A stretch of DNA of 25,400 nucleotides from Desulfobacteraceae bacterium (lineage in GTDB: Bacteria; Desulfobacterota; DSM-4660; Desulfatiglandales; Desulfatiglandaceae). The stretch spans positions 1 to 25,400 of the forward strand of contig DAOWOF010000005.1 in NCBI GenBank assembly GCA_030642205.1, read 5' to 3'. Positions 8,403-15,571 of this stretch are shown one piece after another; positions within the stretch are counted from its first letter, which is position 1; each line of letters opens with the position of its first letter. The notes under the pieces are model-generated. The model did no database searches. It was not told where the DNA came from and worked only from the letters and a program-made list of their open reading frames with translations. A program made the position numbers and the translations under genes.

Positions 8403-9896
8403 TTATTTTGCTTTGGATATATTTTTCATGGCTAATGCCAGGTCGTCATCCTCTTTTTTAATATCTTCCAAAGTTTTGCCAATAACTTCCCTGGGTTTTT
8501 CCTCCAAACCATACTTCCATTTTAAAAATTGTTTTCCGGTGGTTGGGTAGATAGCATAAATCAAAAGATCAAAATCATCTTTAGCCAGGTCCCCGATTTT
8601 TTCCCTGGCCCCTTCCAGCTCAGGCTCCAGGAAATCAGCTGCCCGGCAGGTTATAGGAGTCTCTCCCCGTTTAAATCCTTTAAGAACTTTCTTCCGAACA
8701 TCCGGATCCATCGGCACAGGAGTCTTGCCATATAAGCCAAAGGCAAGATCTTTGATCTCATTGGTCACCATCTTGTATCTTCCAAACAAGACATTAAGGA
8801 CAGACTGGACCCCAACAATCTGGCTGGTGGGAGTCACTAATGGAGGCATGCCCATCTCTTTTCTGGTAACAGCAACATCTTTATAAACTTCAGGCAGACG
8901 ATCAAGTGCTTTTGCCTCTTTAAGCTGAGATACGAGATTTGAAATCATTCCGCCCGGGACCTGATGAGCCAATACTCCCGTATCAATAACCGACATTGAG
9001 TGGGTATCCAGGAAGTCACGATATCTAGGGGCGATTGTTTCCATATAATCTCCCAGCTCAAGCAGGGTTGATAAATCTATTCCAGGATCCCTATCTGTGC
9101 CATATAGTGTAGCCACGATCGGTTCAATAGCAGGTTGAGATGTCCTTAGCGCAAAAGGAGCAAGACATGTATCCACAATGTCTACACCTGCCTTGATGGC
9201 TTCCAGATATACCATGGAGGCCATTCCGCTGGTATAATGGGTATGCAGGTGGATGGGGATCGAAATCTCTTTTTTTAAAGCGGTAATTATTTTTGAAATA
9301 TCAAAGGGACTCATGATACCTGCCATATCTTTCAGACAAAGCGTATCAGCTCCCATGTCCTGGATCTCGTGCGCCTTTTTAACGTAATAGTCCAGATTAA
9401 AAATTTCGCCGCCCATACGTCGTTCAGTGAGTGTATAACAGATGGTGCCCTGAAAATGTTTACCATTGGCCTTGATTCTTTCAACCACTGTCTCAAAGTT
9501 ACGGAAATCATTCAATGCATCAAAAACACGGAAGATATCCATACCAGCTTCACAGGATTTATCCACAAATAATCTAGCCACATCATCAGCATAATTGCGA
9601 TATCCAACCAGATTCTGCCCCCGCAAAAGCATTGTAAAGGGCGTTTTTTTTATGTATTTTTTCAGAGTTTTAATACGATCAAAGGGATCTTCCCCTAAAA
9701 ATCTATGCATTGTATCAAAGGTCGCCCCGCCCCATACTTCCATGGCCCAAAATCCAACATCATCCATTTTTTCGGCAATAGGAATCATATCCTCGGTCCT
9801 CATTCTGGTCGCTAATAAGGATTGATGCCCATCTCGAAAAGTATTATCCTGAATTTTAAGGGGATTCTTCTCTCCTTCTTCCAAAAAAATATTCAT
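8403..9896 (-). CDS. Biotin-dependent carboxyltransferase subunit (5S transcarboxylase/PycB/OadA type)
   Basis: The protein (497 aa from the chosen start) is a carboxyltransferase that moves CO2 between carboxybiotin and pyruvate/oxaloacetate. The DRE-TIM barrel shows QDNTFRDGHQSLLATRMRTED near the N-terminus, CLKDMAG with the lysine (about 189) that is carbamylated in homologues, and HLHTH (about 216-220) for the metal. The conserved post-barrel domain follows (IPGGMISNL, LVTPTSQIVGVQ). It ends soon after DLALAMKN: there is no biotinyl domain, so the carrier must be a separate protein, as in Propionibacterium transcarboxylase 5S. No partner subunit is adjacent. An ATG five codons further upstream exists, but GGAG lies nine bases before the chosen ATG and none before the other. 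It is monocistronic, with its own terminator. Transcarboxylase, oxaloacetate decarboxylase and pyruvate carboxylase roles cannot be separated from sequence alone. Confidence 0.88.
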   Translation of the reverse strand: MNIFLEEGEKNPLKIQDNTFRDGHQSLLATRMRTEDMIPIAEKMDDVGFWAMEVWGGATFDTMHRFLGEDPFDRIKTLKKYIKKTPFTMLLRGQNLVGYRNYADDVARLFVDKSCEAGMDIFRVFDALNDFRNFETVVERIKANGKHFQGTICYTLTERRMGGEIFNLDYYVKKAHEIQDMGADTLCLKDMAGIMSPFDISKIITALKKEISIPIHLHTHYTSGMASMVYLEAIKAGVDIVDTCLAPFALRTSQPAIEPIVATLYGTDRDPGIDLSTLLELGDYMETIAPRYRDFLDTHSMSVIDTGVLAHQVPGGMISNLVSQLKEAKALDRLPEVYKDVAVTRKEMGMPPLVTPTSQIVGVQSVLNVLFGRYKMVTNEIKDLAFGLYGKTPVPMDPDVRKKVLKGFKRGETPITCRAADFLEPELEGAREKIGDLAKDDFDLLIYAIYPTTGKQFLKWKYGLEEKPREVIGKTLEDIKKEDDDLALAMKNISKAK

Positions 9897-10277
9897 TATA
9901 AAAATCTCCATGGTCTAAAATATATTATTGAAGGATAAAATTCTTGTTTGCCAATAGAATTTTAATATTCGACTTAAGTTTAATTATTTTTAAAACAATC
10001 TGATCTAAAATACAAATTATTTTTTGGTAGTCCTTAATGTGTAGTGTCATGTTTAATTATTTCAGGCGTGGCGACATCATGGAAATGTTGAAAGAATGAG
10101 AATCTGGCAGCCCTTGTAAAAGAATATACATTAATGATTTAAATATGTTACATCTAATGACTCTGGAAAATAATGGGGTCGTCTATGATTTTATGTCTTT
10201 CAATGAAGATTGGTTTGAAAAAGGTATCTGCATGTTTGTCGAAAAAGTAATTTTCGAGGGCAAAGGCCCTGGCTTTC
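9897..10277. other. AT-rich gap between phoR and the carboxyltransferase
   Basis: The 381 bp have no clear gene. Near the phoR stop are two adjoining hairpins: AGGGC/GCCCT (10257-10261, 10266-10270) and TCGAAAA/TTTTCGA (10239-10245, 10251-10257). They may serve as a weak terminator for phoR on the - strand. A + strand frame of 47 codons (10145-10288) overlaps the phoR end; it has no ribosome site. The carboxyltransferase promoter should be at the left end, but I see no good -35/-10 pair. Confidence 0.4.
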
Positions 10278-12056
10278 TTACTGCCTGAAAGGCAAATGAA
10301 TCATAAAAGTACTCCCTTTTCCGGGTATACTCTTAATTACAATATGACCTTTGTGAACCTTAACGATGTGCTTTACAATGGCAAGCCCAAGCCCTGTCCC
10401 TCCAAGTTTCCGGCTTCTTGATTTGTCAACGCGATAAAACCTTTCAAAAAGACGGCCGAAATGCTCCTTTGATATTCCAATGCCATGGTCTTTTACGCAT
10501 ATAATAGTTTCAGTCTCTGTCGAAAAAGCTTTAACATGAATTGTGCTATCAATGTTACTGTACTTGATGGCATTATCAATGAGATTAACTACAGCCTGTT
10601 CAAGAAGGGTTGGATCAATTTTAGCGGTAATTCCCTTGTCACATGAAAACTCAATCTGTATGCTTTTTTTCGCGGCCCTTTCCATGCAGATTGAAATTGC
10701 TGTTTTCAGCACACTGTTTATCTGTCTTTTTTCAAGTTTTATCAGATTAGTATCATTTTCCTGCTCAAGCCTTGAGAGATTAAGCAGGTCTTCAATAATC
10801 GCGTGAAGCCGGTTAACATGTTTTTCTATAATATTTAAAAAACGTCTAACCTCATTTAGATCATCAAAAGGGTTGTGAATAAGGGTTTCAACAAAACCTT
10901 TGATGGCGGTCAGAGGCGTTTTAATTTCATGTGAGACATTCGCGACAAAATCCTGCCTCATGTTTTCAAGTCGTCGGAGCTGGGTAACATCGTTTAATAC
11001 CAGAAGGATACCGATGGGATTTTTTTGAGCGTCACAAATAGGGGTGCTGTATGTGTGTAATATCTGTTCCCCCTGATGCTCGATAATGATATCGTCCTGC
11101 TCAGGCTTTTTATCGGAAAGCGCTTTTTTTACAAACTTGTGCAATTCAGAATTTCTGATAACTTCATAGATACTGCGACCGCGGGATTTATCGGAATCGA
11201 TTTTAAACATTCCAGCTGCGGCCTGATTAACACTGAGAACATATTCTTCCGAATCTAAAGCTATAACGCCTTCTATCATACTTGAAAAAACTGCTTCAAG
11301 CTCGTTACGCTGCTGTATAATAATATTTATTCTCTCATCGAGCTGGACAGCCATATGGTTCATCGCCTGGGCGAGCCCCTCCATCTCTTCCGAGCCTGAA
11401 ATATTGAGTTTTTTTGTCAGGTCGCCACGCGCGAAATAATCGGCGCCCTGCTTCATTTTTTCAAGGGGTCTACTCATACGTCTTGAAAAAATGAAACTTA
11501 TGCCCGCGACAAATAGCGCCGCAATCAATCCCCCGAAAATAATTCTTATTCTTATGCTTTTAAGTTCGTTATCTAATGATATTATCGGAATAGATGTCCG
11601 CAGCACAGCTATGATCTTGCTCTTTTCCTTTACCGGTATTGCGACATACATCATTTTTTTGCGAAGAGTTTTGCTGTATCTGGTCGATATCCCCGTTATA
11701 TTCGTCAGGGCATTTTTGACTTCCGGACGATCCAGATGGCTTTCCATAAGGTCTGGATTTTTTTGTGAGTCTCCTATTACTTGGCCGGAAGGAAGTATTA
11801 TTGTAATCCTGGTTGATGAGAGGGAGCCAATTTCCTTGCAAACCAAATCGATCGATTTTACATCTATAGGAGCAAAATAACCGGCAACAAGTTTTTCCAG
11901 GATAAGTGCTCTTTCTTCAAGTACGGCAGTTGTCCTGTTTAAAAGGAATTGCTGCAAGGAATTTGAAGAATACCAGATAACTGCTGCAACAGAAATAGCA
12001 ATAATTATCAGAAAGGAAGGATAGAGCTGCCAAAATAATCGTCTCTTTTTTTTCAT
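10278..12056 (-). CDS. phoR: Phosphate-regulon sensor histidine kinase PhoR
   Basis: PhoR senses phosphate status through Pst/PhoU and phosphorylates PhoB. The 592-aa protein has a membrane segment at 12-30, a roughly 140-residue periplasmic region, a second segment at about 170-190, HAMP (190-243), PAS (250-355), HisKA with the phospho-acceptor H376 in NVSHEIKTPLTAIKGF, and an ATPase domain with NLIDNAIKYS, DHGIGIS, FERFYRVDKSRSR and GGTGLGLAIV. The RVDKSRSR and LIDNAIKYS motifs and the linked phoB and pst genes support PhoR over a generic kinase. The large periplasmic domain is as in Gram-positive and many delta-type PhoR proteins, whereas E. coli PhoR has almost none. The start overlaps the phoB stop in ATGA, so translation is coupled. 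Confidence 0.93.
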   Translation of the reverse strand: MKKKRRLFWQLYPSFLIIIAISVAAVIWYSSNSLQQFLLNRTTAVLEERALILEKLVAGYFAPIDVKSIDLVCKEIGSLSSTRITIILPSGQVIGDSQKNPDLMESHLDRPEVKNALTNITGISTRYSKTLRKKMMYVAIPVKEKSKIIAVLRTSIPIISLDNELKSIRIRIIFGGLIAALFVAGISFIFSRRMSRPLEKMKQGADYFARGDLTKKLNISGSEEMEGLAQAMNHMAVQLDERINIIIQQRNELEAVFSSMIEGVIALDSEEYVLSVNQAAAGMFKIDSDKSRGRSIYEVIRNSELHKFVKKALSDKKPEQDDIIIEHQGEQILHTYSTPICDAQKNPIGILLVLNDVTQLRRLENMRQDFVANVSHEIKTPLTAIKGFVETLIHNPFDDLNEVRRFLNIIEKHVNRLHAIIEDLLNLSRLEQENDTNLIKLEKRQINSVLKTAISICMERAAKKSIQIEFSCDKGITAKIDPTLLEQAVVNLIDNAIKYSNIDSTIHVKAFSTETETIICVKDHGIGISKEHFGRLFERFYRVDKSRSRKLGGTGLGLAIVKHIVKVHKGHIVIKSIPGKGSTFMIHLPFRQ

Positions 12057-12745
12057 GGTTTTTCTCTAAACCTGTAACCAACTCCGCGTATGGTCTCAAT
12101 GTACCTTCCAAAAAAACCGAGTTTTTTCCGAAGGCCTACAATTTGAACATCAATGCTTCTGTCCGTAACAGGATAATTGCTGCCTCGAATAGCGTTAACA
12201 ATCTGATATCTGGTGAAAACCCATCCTGGTTGCCTTGCAAGAAAATAGAGTATTTGAAACTCTGTATAAGTCATTTTAAGAGGTTTGTCTTTTATCGTGA
12301 CATCCCTCTTCCCCGGATGCATCCAAAGATCATGAATTTTAATCACCGGTTCACTATTTATTTCTGGCTTCATTTTTCTGCGTATAGCAGCTCTTACTCT
12401 TGCCAGCAGAATCCTTGGGGAAAAGGGTTTTGTTATATAATCGTCAGCCCCAAGTTCCAGCCCTGTAATAATATCGGTTTCTTCCCCTTTTGCCGTCAAC
12501 ATAATAATCGGAATATCAGCAGTCGCTGGATTGTTTTTAAGGGTTTTAGCCACTTCAAGACCGTTGATTCCTGAAAGCATAAGATCAAGGATTATAATAT
12601 CAGGCAGTTCTGATCCTGCCAGTTTTAAGGCTGTTTCACCTGAAGAAGCCTTTATGATTTCATACCCTTCCCTGGCAAGATTATAGCTCACCAGTTCAAC
12701 AATATCTTCCTCATCGTCAACAACCAAAACCCGTTCTGTGTTCAT
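12053..12745 (-). CDS. phoB: Phosphate-regulon response regulator PhoB
   Basis: PhoB is an OmpR-family activator of phosphate-starvation genes. The 230-aa protein has a receiver domain with D10/D11, phospho-acceptor D54 in IILDLMLSG, T84 and K106 in ITKPFSP, then a winged-helix domain (about 133-228). The recognition helix region reads VTDRSIDVQIVGLRKKLG, followed by IETIRGVGYRF. It is transcribed divergently from the porin, with 263 bp between the starts, and heads a two-gene operon with phoR. The leader has an AAAGG a few bases before the ATG and a candidate promoter whose -35 overlaps a tandem repeat, which would fit autoregulation. Confidence 0.95.
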   Translation of the reverse strand: MNTERVLVVDDEEDIVELVSYNLAREGYEIIKASSGETALKLAGSELPDIIILDLMLSGINGLEVAKTLKNNPATADIPIIMLTAKGEETDIITGLELGADDYITKPFSPRILLARVRAAIRRKMKPEINSEPVIKIHDLWMHPGKRDVTIKDKPLKMTYTEFQILYFLARQPGWVFTRYQIVNAIRGSNYPVTDRSIDVQIVGLRKKLGFFGRYIETIRGVGYRFREKP

Positions 12746-12764
12746 GGATATGCCTTTAATATTG

Positions 12765-12794
12765 TATATAAATCAAGTTTTTAAAGATTGTTAA
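12765..12794 (-). promoter_or_regulatory. phoB: Candidate phoB promoter
   Basis: On the - strand TTAACA (12794-12789) lies 18 bp before TATATA (12770-12765), 20 bp from the phoB ATG. The -35 hexamer is part of the 14-bp tandem repeat, so a regulator bound there would contact RNA polymerase as at known Pho promoters. Inferred from sequence only. Confidence 0.4.
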
Positions 12795-12814
12795 TATATT
12801 ATTGTTAATATATT
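12787..12814. repeat. Perfect 14-bp tandem direct repeat upstream of phoB
   Basis: ATTGTTAATATATT occurs twice head to tail (12787-12800 and 12801-12814). A degenerate third unit, ACTGTTATCACAGT, follows at 12815-12828, so TGTTA recurs at 12789, 12803 and 12817. The spacing is 14 bp, not the 11 bp of the enterobacterial Pho box. Its placement between phoB and the porin suggests a regulator-binding array. Confidence 0.5.
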
Positions 12815-12878
12815 ACTGTTATCACAGTCATACAACGTATCTTAAATAGCTGCAAGCCACAACCCGTGATTTAACCAG

Positions 12879-12922
12879 AATCTAACACAAAGATAATTCA
12901 GGCCTAACAAAACAATTATAGG
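12879..12922 (+). promoter_or_regulatory. Candidate Pho site and promoter of the porin gene
   Basis: AATCTAACA (12879-12887) is followed 29 bp later by TATAGG (12917-12922), a possible -10. The same 9-mer lies 27 bp before a TATACT upstream of pstS. A second TAACA follows at 12904-12908. No standard -35 is seen, as expected for an activator-dependent promoter. Confidence 0.35.
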
Positions 12923-13008
12923 TTTTCCGAAAAATTAAAGGCTTGGAACTTGCGCAAAGGTTAGAATTTTTACGAAGTATTCAATAGATTTAAGGAGGTC
13001 TAAAATAA

Positions 13009-14373
13009 ATGAAAAAAAATCTACTATTTTTATTTATTGCAGTAATTTGTTTGGGAATGATATACAGCAGCCCGTGTTCAGCAAATGATGTCGATAATTT
13101 GATAGATAAACTCGTTGAAAAGGGGATTCTTTCCGATTCCGAAGCATTGCAGCTTTTACAGGAAGCACAAAAAGAAGATGCAAAAGATCTTGTAAAAGAA
13201 GCTGGAACCGATGCTTTTAGTCTTCCCAAATGGGTTGAAAAAATTAAATTTGGCGGAGATCTCAGGCTTCGTCACGACACCCAGTGGAGAGAAACAGAAG
13301 ATGATGATTATGACCGTAACCGCGAACGATTCAGGCTTCGTTTAGGAGTTAAGGCAAAGGTAACGGATACAACTCAAGTCGGTGTCAGGCTTGCATCAGG
13401 TTCCGGTTATCAGAACACCACAAACCAGAGTTATGATAATCACGCAAGAGGTAAAGGAATATTTATAGATCGTGCATATGCCTCATGGAAGCCGGATGAT
13501 TTTTTTAAGATCACGGGCGGAAAGCATAAAAATCCCCTGGTTACCAGCTCTCTTGTTTGGGATCCTGACGTCAATCCTGAAGGATTTTCCGAGCATATAA
13601 ATTTTGATATTAACGACCGTATAAATATTTTTTCAAACCTGGGACAGTGGTTTATTGAAGAGTTGGATGTAAAAGATACAGACAGTGATCCTGCCCTTTT
13701 GCTGTTTCAAATCGGTTCGATAACCAGAATGTCAAAAAAAATAAAAGTCGAACTTGCAGGCAGTTATTATGATTTTAAAAATCTGGATACACTTGAATGG
13801 AAAGACGGCATACTGGGAGATAAAACATCATTTTTAGGTTATAATAATAGGCACTCGCAGCAGATGATATTTGACAGTAACGGAAAGCTTTTAAATGAGT
13901 TTAAATGTTTGGAATTTAATGCAACAATAAAGGCGAAAAAGATTCTGCCCTTTCCGTTTTCTATATTTGGCTCATATGTTTGCAACATCGATGCGGATAT
14001 TGACAAATTCATCAATGATGGTATTGACCCCGGAGACAGCGATCCTGACAAATTACAGGCTTATGCAGGCGATGACCGTGATTCCGGCTGGCAGGTTGGT
14101 GTATCGCTTGGAAATAAAAAGGAGAAAGGAGACTGGTATGTAAAATATTTTTATCAGGTACTTGAAGATTATGCCTTTCCGGCCGTATTTGTCGATTCCG
14201 ACTTTCACGGAGGAGGAACCAATAATCAAGGGCATTATGTTCAGTTGCGATATTTTTTGATGGACAATATTCAAGCCAGGGCCACGGGATTTTCTACTGA
14301 ACGTGAAAACGAAAGCAAGGATGGGCAAAAAGATGAGGATCGTATACAACTCGATATGGTCATAAAATTTTAA
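13009..14373 (+). CDS. Outer-membrane porin, probably phosphate-regulated
   Basis: This 454-aa protein starts with a signal peptide (KK, then a hydrophobic core to about residue 22, with likely cleavage after CSA near 25). A short helical segment follows (LIDKLVEKGILSDSEALQLL), then a long beta-barrel with alternating strands (KIKFGGDLRLRHDTQW, RFRLRLGVKAKVT, TQVGVRLASGSG). It ends with phenylalanine (QLDMVIKF), the usual signal for outer-membrane assembly. It resembles the 'putative porin' group (Porin_5-like) found in Desulfobacterota. AAGGAGG lies ten bases before the ATG. Its place between phoB and pstS, all sharing candidate Pho elements, suggests it admits phosphate or phosphorylated compounds, as OprP or PhoE do elsewhere; it is not an obvious sequence homologue of those. 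A hairpin with a short T-run follows the stop. Confidence 0.85.
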   Translation: MKKNLLFLFIAVICLGMIYSSPCSANDVDNLIDKLVEKGILSDSEALQLLQEAQKEDAKDLVKEAGTDAFSLPKWVEKIKFGGDLRLRHDTQWRETEDDDYDRNRERFRLRLGVKAKVTDTTQVGVRLASGSGYQNTTNQSYDNHARGKGIFIDRAYASWKPDDFFKITGGKHKNPLVTSSLVWDPDVNPEGFSEHINFDINDRINIFSNLGQWFIEELDVKDTDSDPALLLFQIGSITRMSKKIKVELAGSYYDFKNLDTLEWKDGILGDKTSFLGYNNRHSQQMIFDSNGKLLNEFKCLEFNATIKAKKILPFPFSIFGSYVCNIDADIDKFINDGIDPGDSDPDKLQAYAGDDRDSGWQVGVSLGNKKEKGDWYVKYFYQVLEDYAFPAVFVDSDFHGGGTNNQGHYVQLRYFLMDNIQARATGFSTERENESKDGQKDEDRIQLDMVIKF

Positions 14374-14421
14374 TGGGAGTTTTTGCGAAAAAAATATCGG
14401 TTCCAGTAAATAATCCTAAGG

Positions 14422-14451
14422 AGTTGTCCAGAAATAAGTTGGACAACTTTT
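14422..14451 (+). terminator. Hairpin terminator or attenuator after the porin gene
   Basis: AGTTGTCCA (14422-14430) and TGGACAACT (14440-14448) form a perfect 9-bp stem with a 9-nt loop, followed by four Ts counting the last stem base. The short T-run suggests partial read-through into pst. Confidence 0.55.
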
Positions 14452-14479
14452 AACTAAATCATTACCCTATCCTAATAAA

Positions 14480-14521
14480 AATCTAACAAATAACAGATAT
14501 CCTGGATATCTTGAATATACT
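14480..14521 (+). promoter_or_regulatory. pstS: Candidate Pho site and promoter of pstS
   Basis: AATCTAACA (14480-14488), followed at once by AATAACAGATA, lies 27 bp before TATACT (14516-14521), a good -10; a second TATACT is at 14525-14530. The 9-mer is shared with the porin upstream region. Transcription from here would give a leader of roughly 20 nt. Confidence 0.4.
14496..14510. repeat. 15-bp palindrome in the pstS promoter region
   Basis: GATATCC-T-GGATATC is a perfect inverted repeat around one base. It lies between the AATCTAACA element and the candidate -10, where a regulator could act. Two further GGATAT-like units follow before the ribosome site. Confidence 0.4.
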
Positions 14522-14549
14522 GGATATACTGAAAAAGAGGTATTATAAA

Positions 14550-15368
14550 ATGGGGAAAAAAACAGGTTTTTTTATAGTAGCAGTTTTCTTGGCATCTATT
14601 TTTACAACAGGTTTTGCATCAGCGGAAAAAATTATTATTAAAGGCTCCACCACGGTTCTGCCTATAGCGCAAAAATGTGCAGAAGCATATATGCTCGACA
14701 AGCCTGATGTAAAAATTTCCATTTCCGGAGGAGGTTCCGGCAATGGAATAAAGGCTATAATAGACGAAACCTCGGACATAGGAAACTCTTCACGTTTTAT
14801 AAAAGGTAAAGAAGTAAAATTTGCCATGGACAGAGGGGTTTATCCTGTTCCTTTCAGAGTAGCCTATGATTGCATTGTCCCTGTGGTGCATTCAAGCAAT
14901 AATCTTGAAAATATTACCCTTGTGCAACTTAGAGCCATTTATAAAGGAGCAATAAAGAACTGGAAAGAACTGGGAGGCCCTGACAGAACAATTGTGGTTA
15001 TATCACGTGACACGTCCTCAGGGACTTATGAAGTCTGGCATAAAAAGGTCATGAAAAAGGAAAGGGTTTTTCCCGGGGCCTTGTTGCTGGCTTCAAACGG
15101 CGCTATAGTTCAGGCGGTTTCAAAAAACAAAAACGCAGTCGGATATATCGGGATCGGCTATCTTGACAGTAGCGTAAAGGCATTGACGGTAAATGGCATA
15201 AAGGGTTCAGTAAAAACGACACTAAGCGGAATCTTTCCAATCAGCAGACCGCTTTTTATGTTTACAACAGGCTGGCCAAAAGGAGAAACTCTAAATTTTA
15301 TTAATTTTGTTTTAAGTCCCAATGGACAAAGCCTGGTACGGAGCAGTGGATATGTCCCCTTATATTAG
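14550..15368 (+). CDS. pstS: Periplasmic phosphate-binding protein PstS
   Basis: PstS captures phosphate for the Pst ABC transporter. The protein is 272 aa, a short form. It has a signal peptide (MGKKTGFFIVAVFLAS..., likely cleaved after ASA near residue 25), then KGSTTVLPI, SGGGSGNGI and ISRDTSSGTYEVW, the three loops that ligate phosphate. I chose the ATG at 14550 because GAGGT lies eight bases before it and the signal peptide begins there; an in-frame TTG 13 codons upstream would add a charged stretch before the signal. There is no lipobox cysteine, so it is likely soluble in the periplasm. It is the first gene of pstSCAB-phoU, and a hairpin-rich gap separates it from pstC, consistent with more PstS being made than membrane subunits. 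Confidence 0.95.
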   Translation: MGKKTGFFIVAVFLASIFTTGFASAEKIIIKGSTTVLPIAQKCAEAYMLDKPDVKISISGGGSGNGIKAIIDETSDIGNSSRFIKGKEVKFAMDRGVYPVPFRVAYDCIVPVVHSSNNLENITLVQLRAIYKGAIKNWKELGGPDRTIVVISRDTSSGTYEVWHKKVMKKERVFPGALLLASNGAIVQAVSKNKNAVGYIGIGYLDSSVKALTVNGIKGSVKTTLSGIFPISRPLFMFTTGWPKGETLNFINFVLSPNGQSLVRSSGYVPLY

Positions 15369-15374
15369 ATAATA

Positions 15375-15401
15375 AGGGCAGACATACAGGTTGTTTGCCC
15401 T
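15375..15401 (+). other. Stem-loop directly after pstS
   Basis: AGGGCAGAC (15375-15383) pairs with GTTTGCCCT (15393-15401), nine bp with one G-U pair and a 9-nt loop, starting seven bases after the stop codon. There is no T-run. It is probably an mRNA 3'-end stabiliser or processing site rather than a terminator. Confidence 0.45.
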
Positions 15402-15457
15402 GCCCTACAGGCGAATGAACAAAGGGTGCCTGCTGATTACAGATTGATCACTCAATG

Positions 15458-15483
15458 CCGGGCAACCCATAATGGTTGCCTGG
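15458..15483 (+). other. Second stem-loop between pstS and pstC
   Basis: CCGGGCAACC (15458-15467) pairs with GGTTGCCTGG (15474-15483), ten bp with one G-U pair and a 6-nt loop. It is GC-rich against an AT-rich background. Confidence 0.5.
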
Positions 15484-15515
15484 CTGCGAATATCAGAGTT
15501 TTGATCTCCTTTCCA

Positions 15516-15533
15516 CGTTCCTGCCTGGGAACG
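15516..15533 (+). repeat. Third hairpin, CGTTCC/GGAACG, upstream of pstC
   Basis: CGTTCC (15516-15521) and GGAACG (15528-15533) form a 6-bp stem around TGCCTG. The sequence resembles the dispersed palindromes of the form GTTCC...GGAAC that I recall from Desulfobacterota and some other genomes; that relation is inferred from memory, not tested. Confidence 0.35.
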
Positions 15534-15571
15534 AACAAACGGCTAATCGCTTGGCTCAGGTTTTAAACAAA

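Noticed and set aside
12787..12830. Short CRISPR-like array
   Set aside because: The units are directly adjacent with no spacers, and no cas genes are present.
12815..12833. CTGTTATCACAGTCATAC as a classical Pho box
   Set aside because: The two halves resemble CTGTCAT but are about 9 bp apart instead of 11, and the second half is poor. I kept it only as a degenerate third unit of the tandem repeat.
14511..14549. Upstream TTG start for pstS
   Set aside because: It would place 13 charged residues before the signal peptide and overlaps the candidate -10 boxes; the ATG at 14550 has a proper ribosome site.
15476..15571. TTG start at 15476 for pstC
   Set aside because: The added 32 residues are encoded by the hairpin region, are not permease-like, and have no ribosome site.
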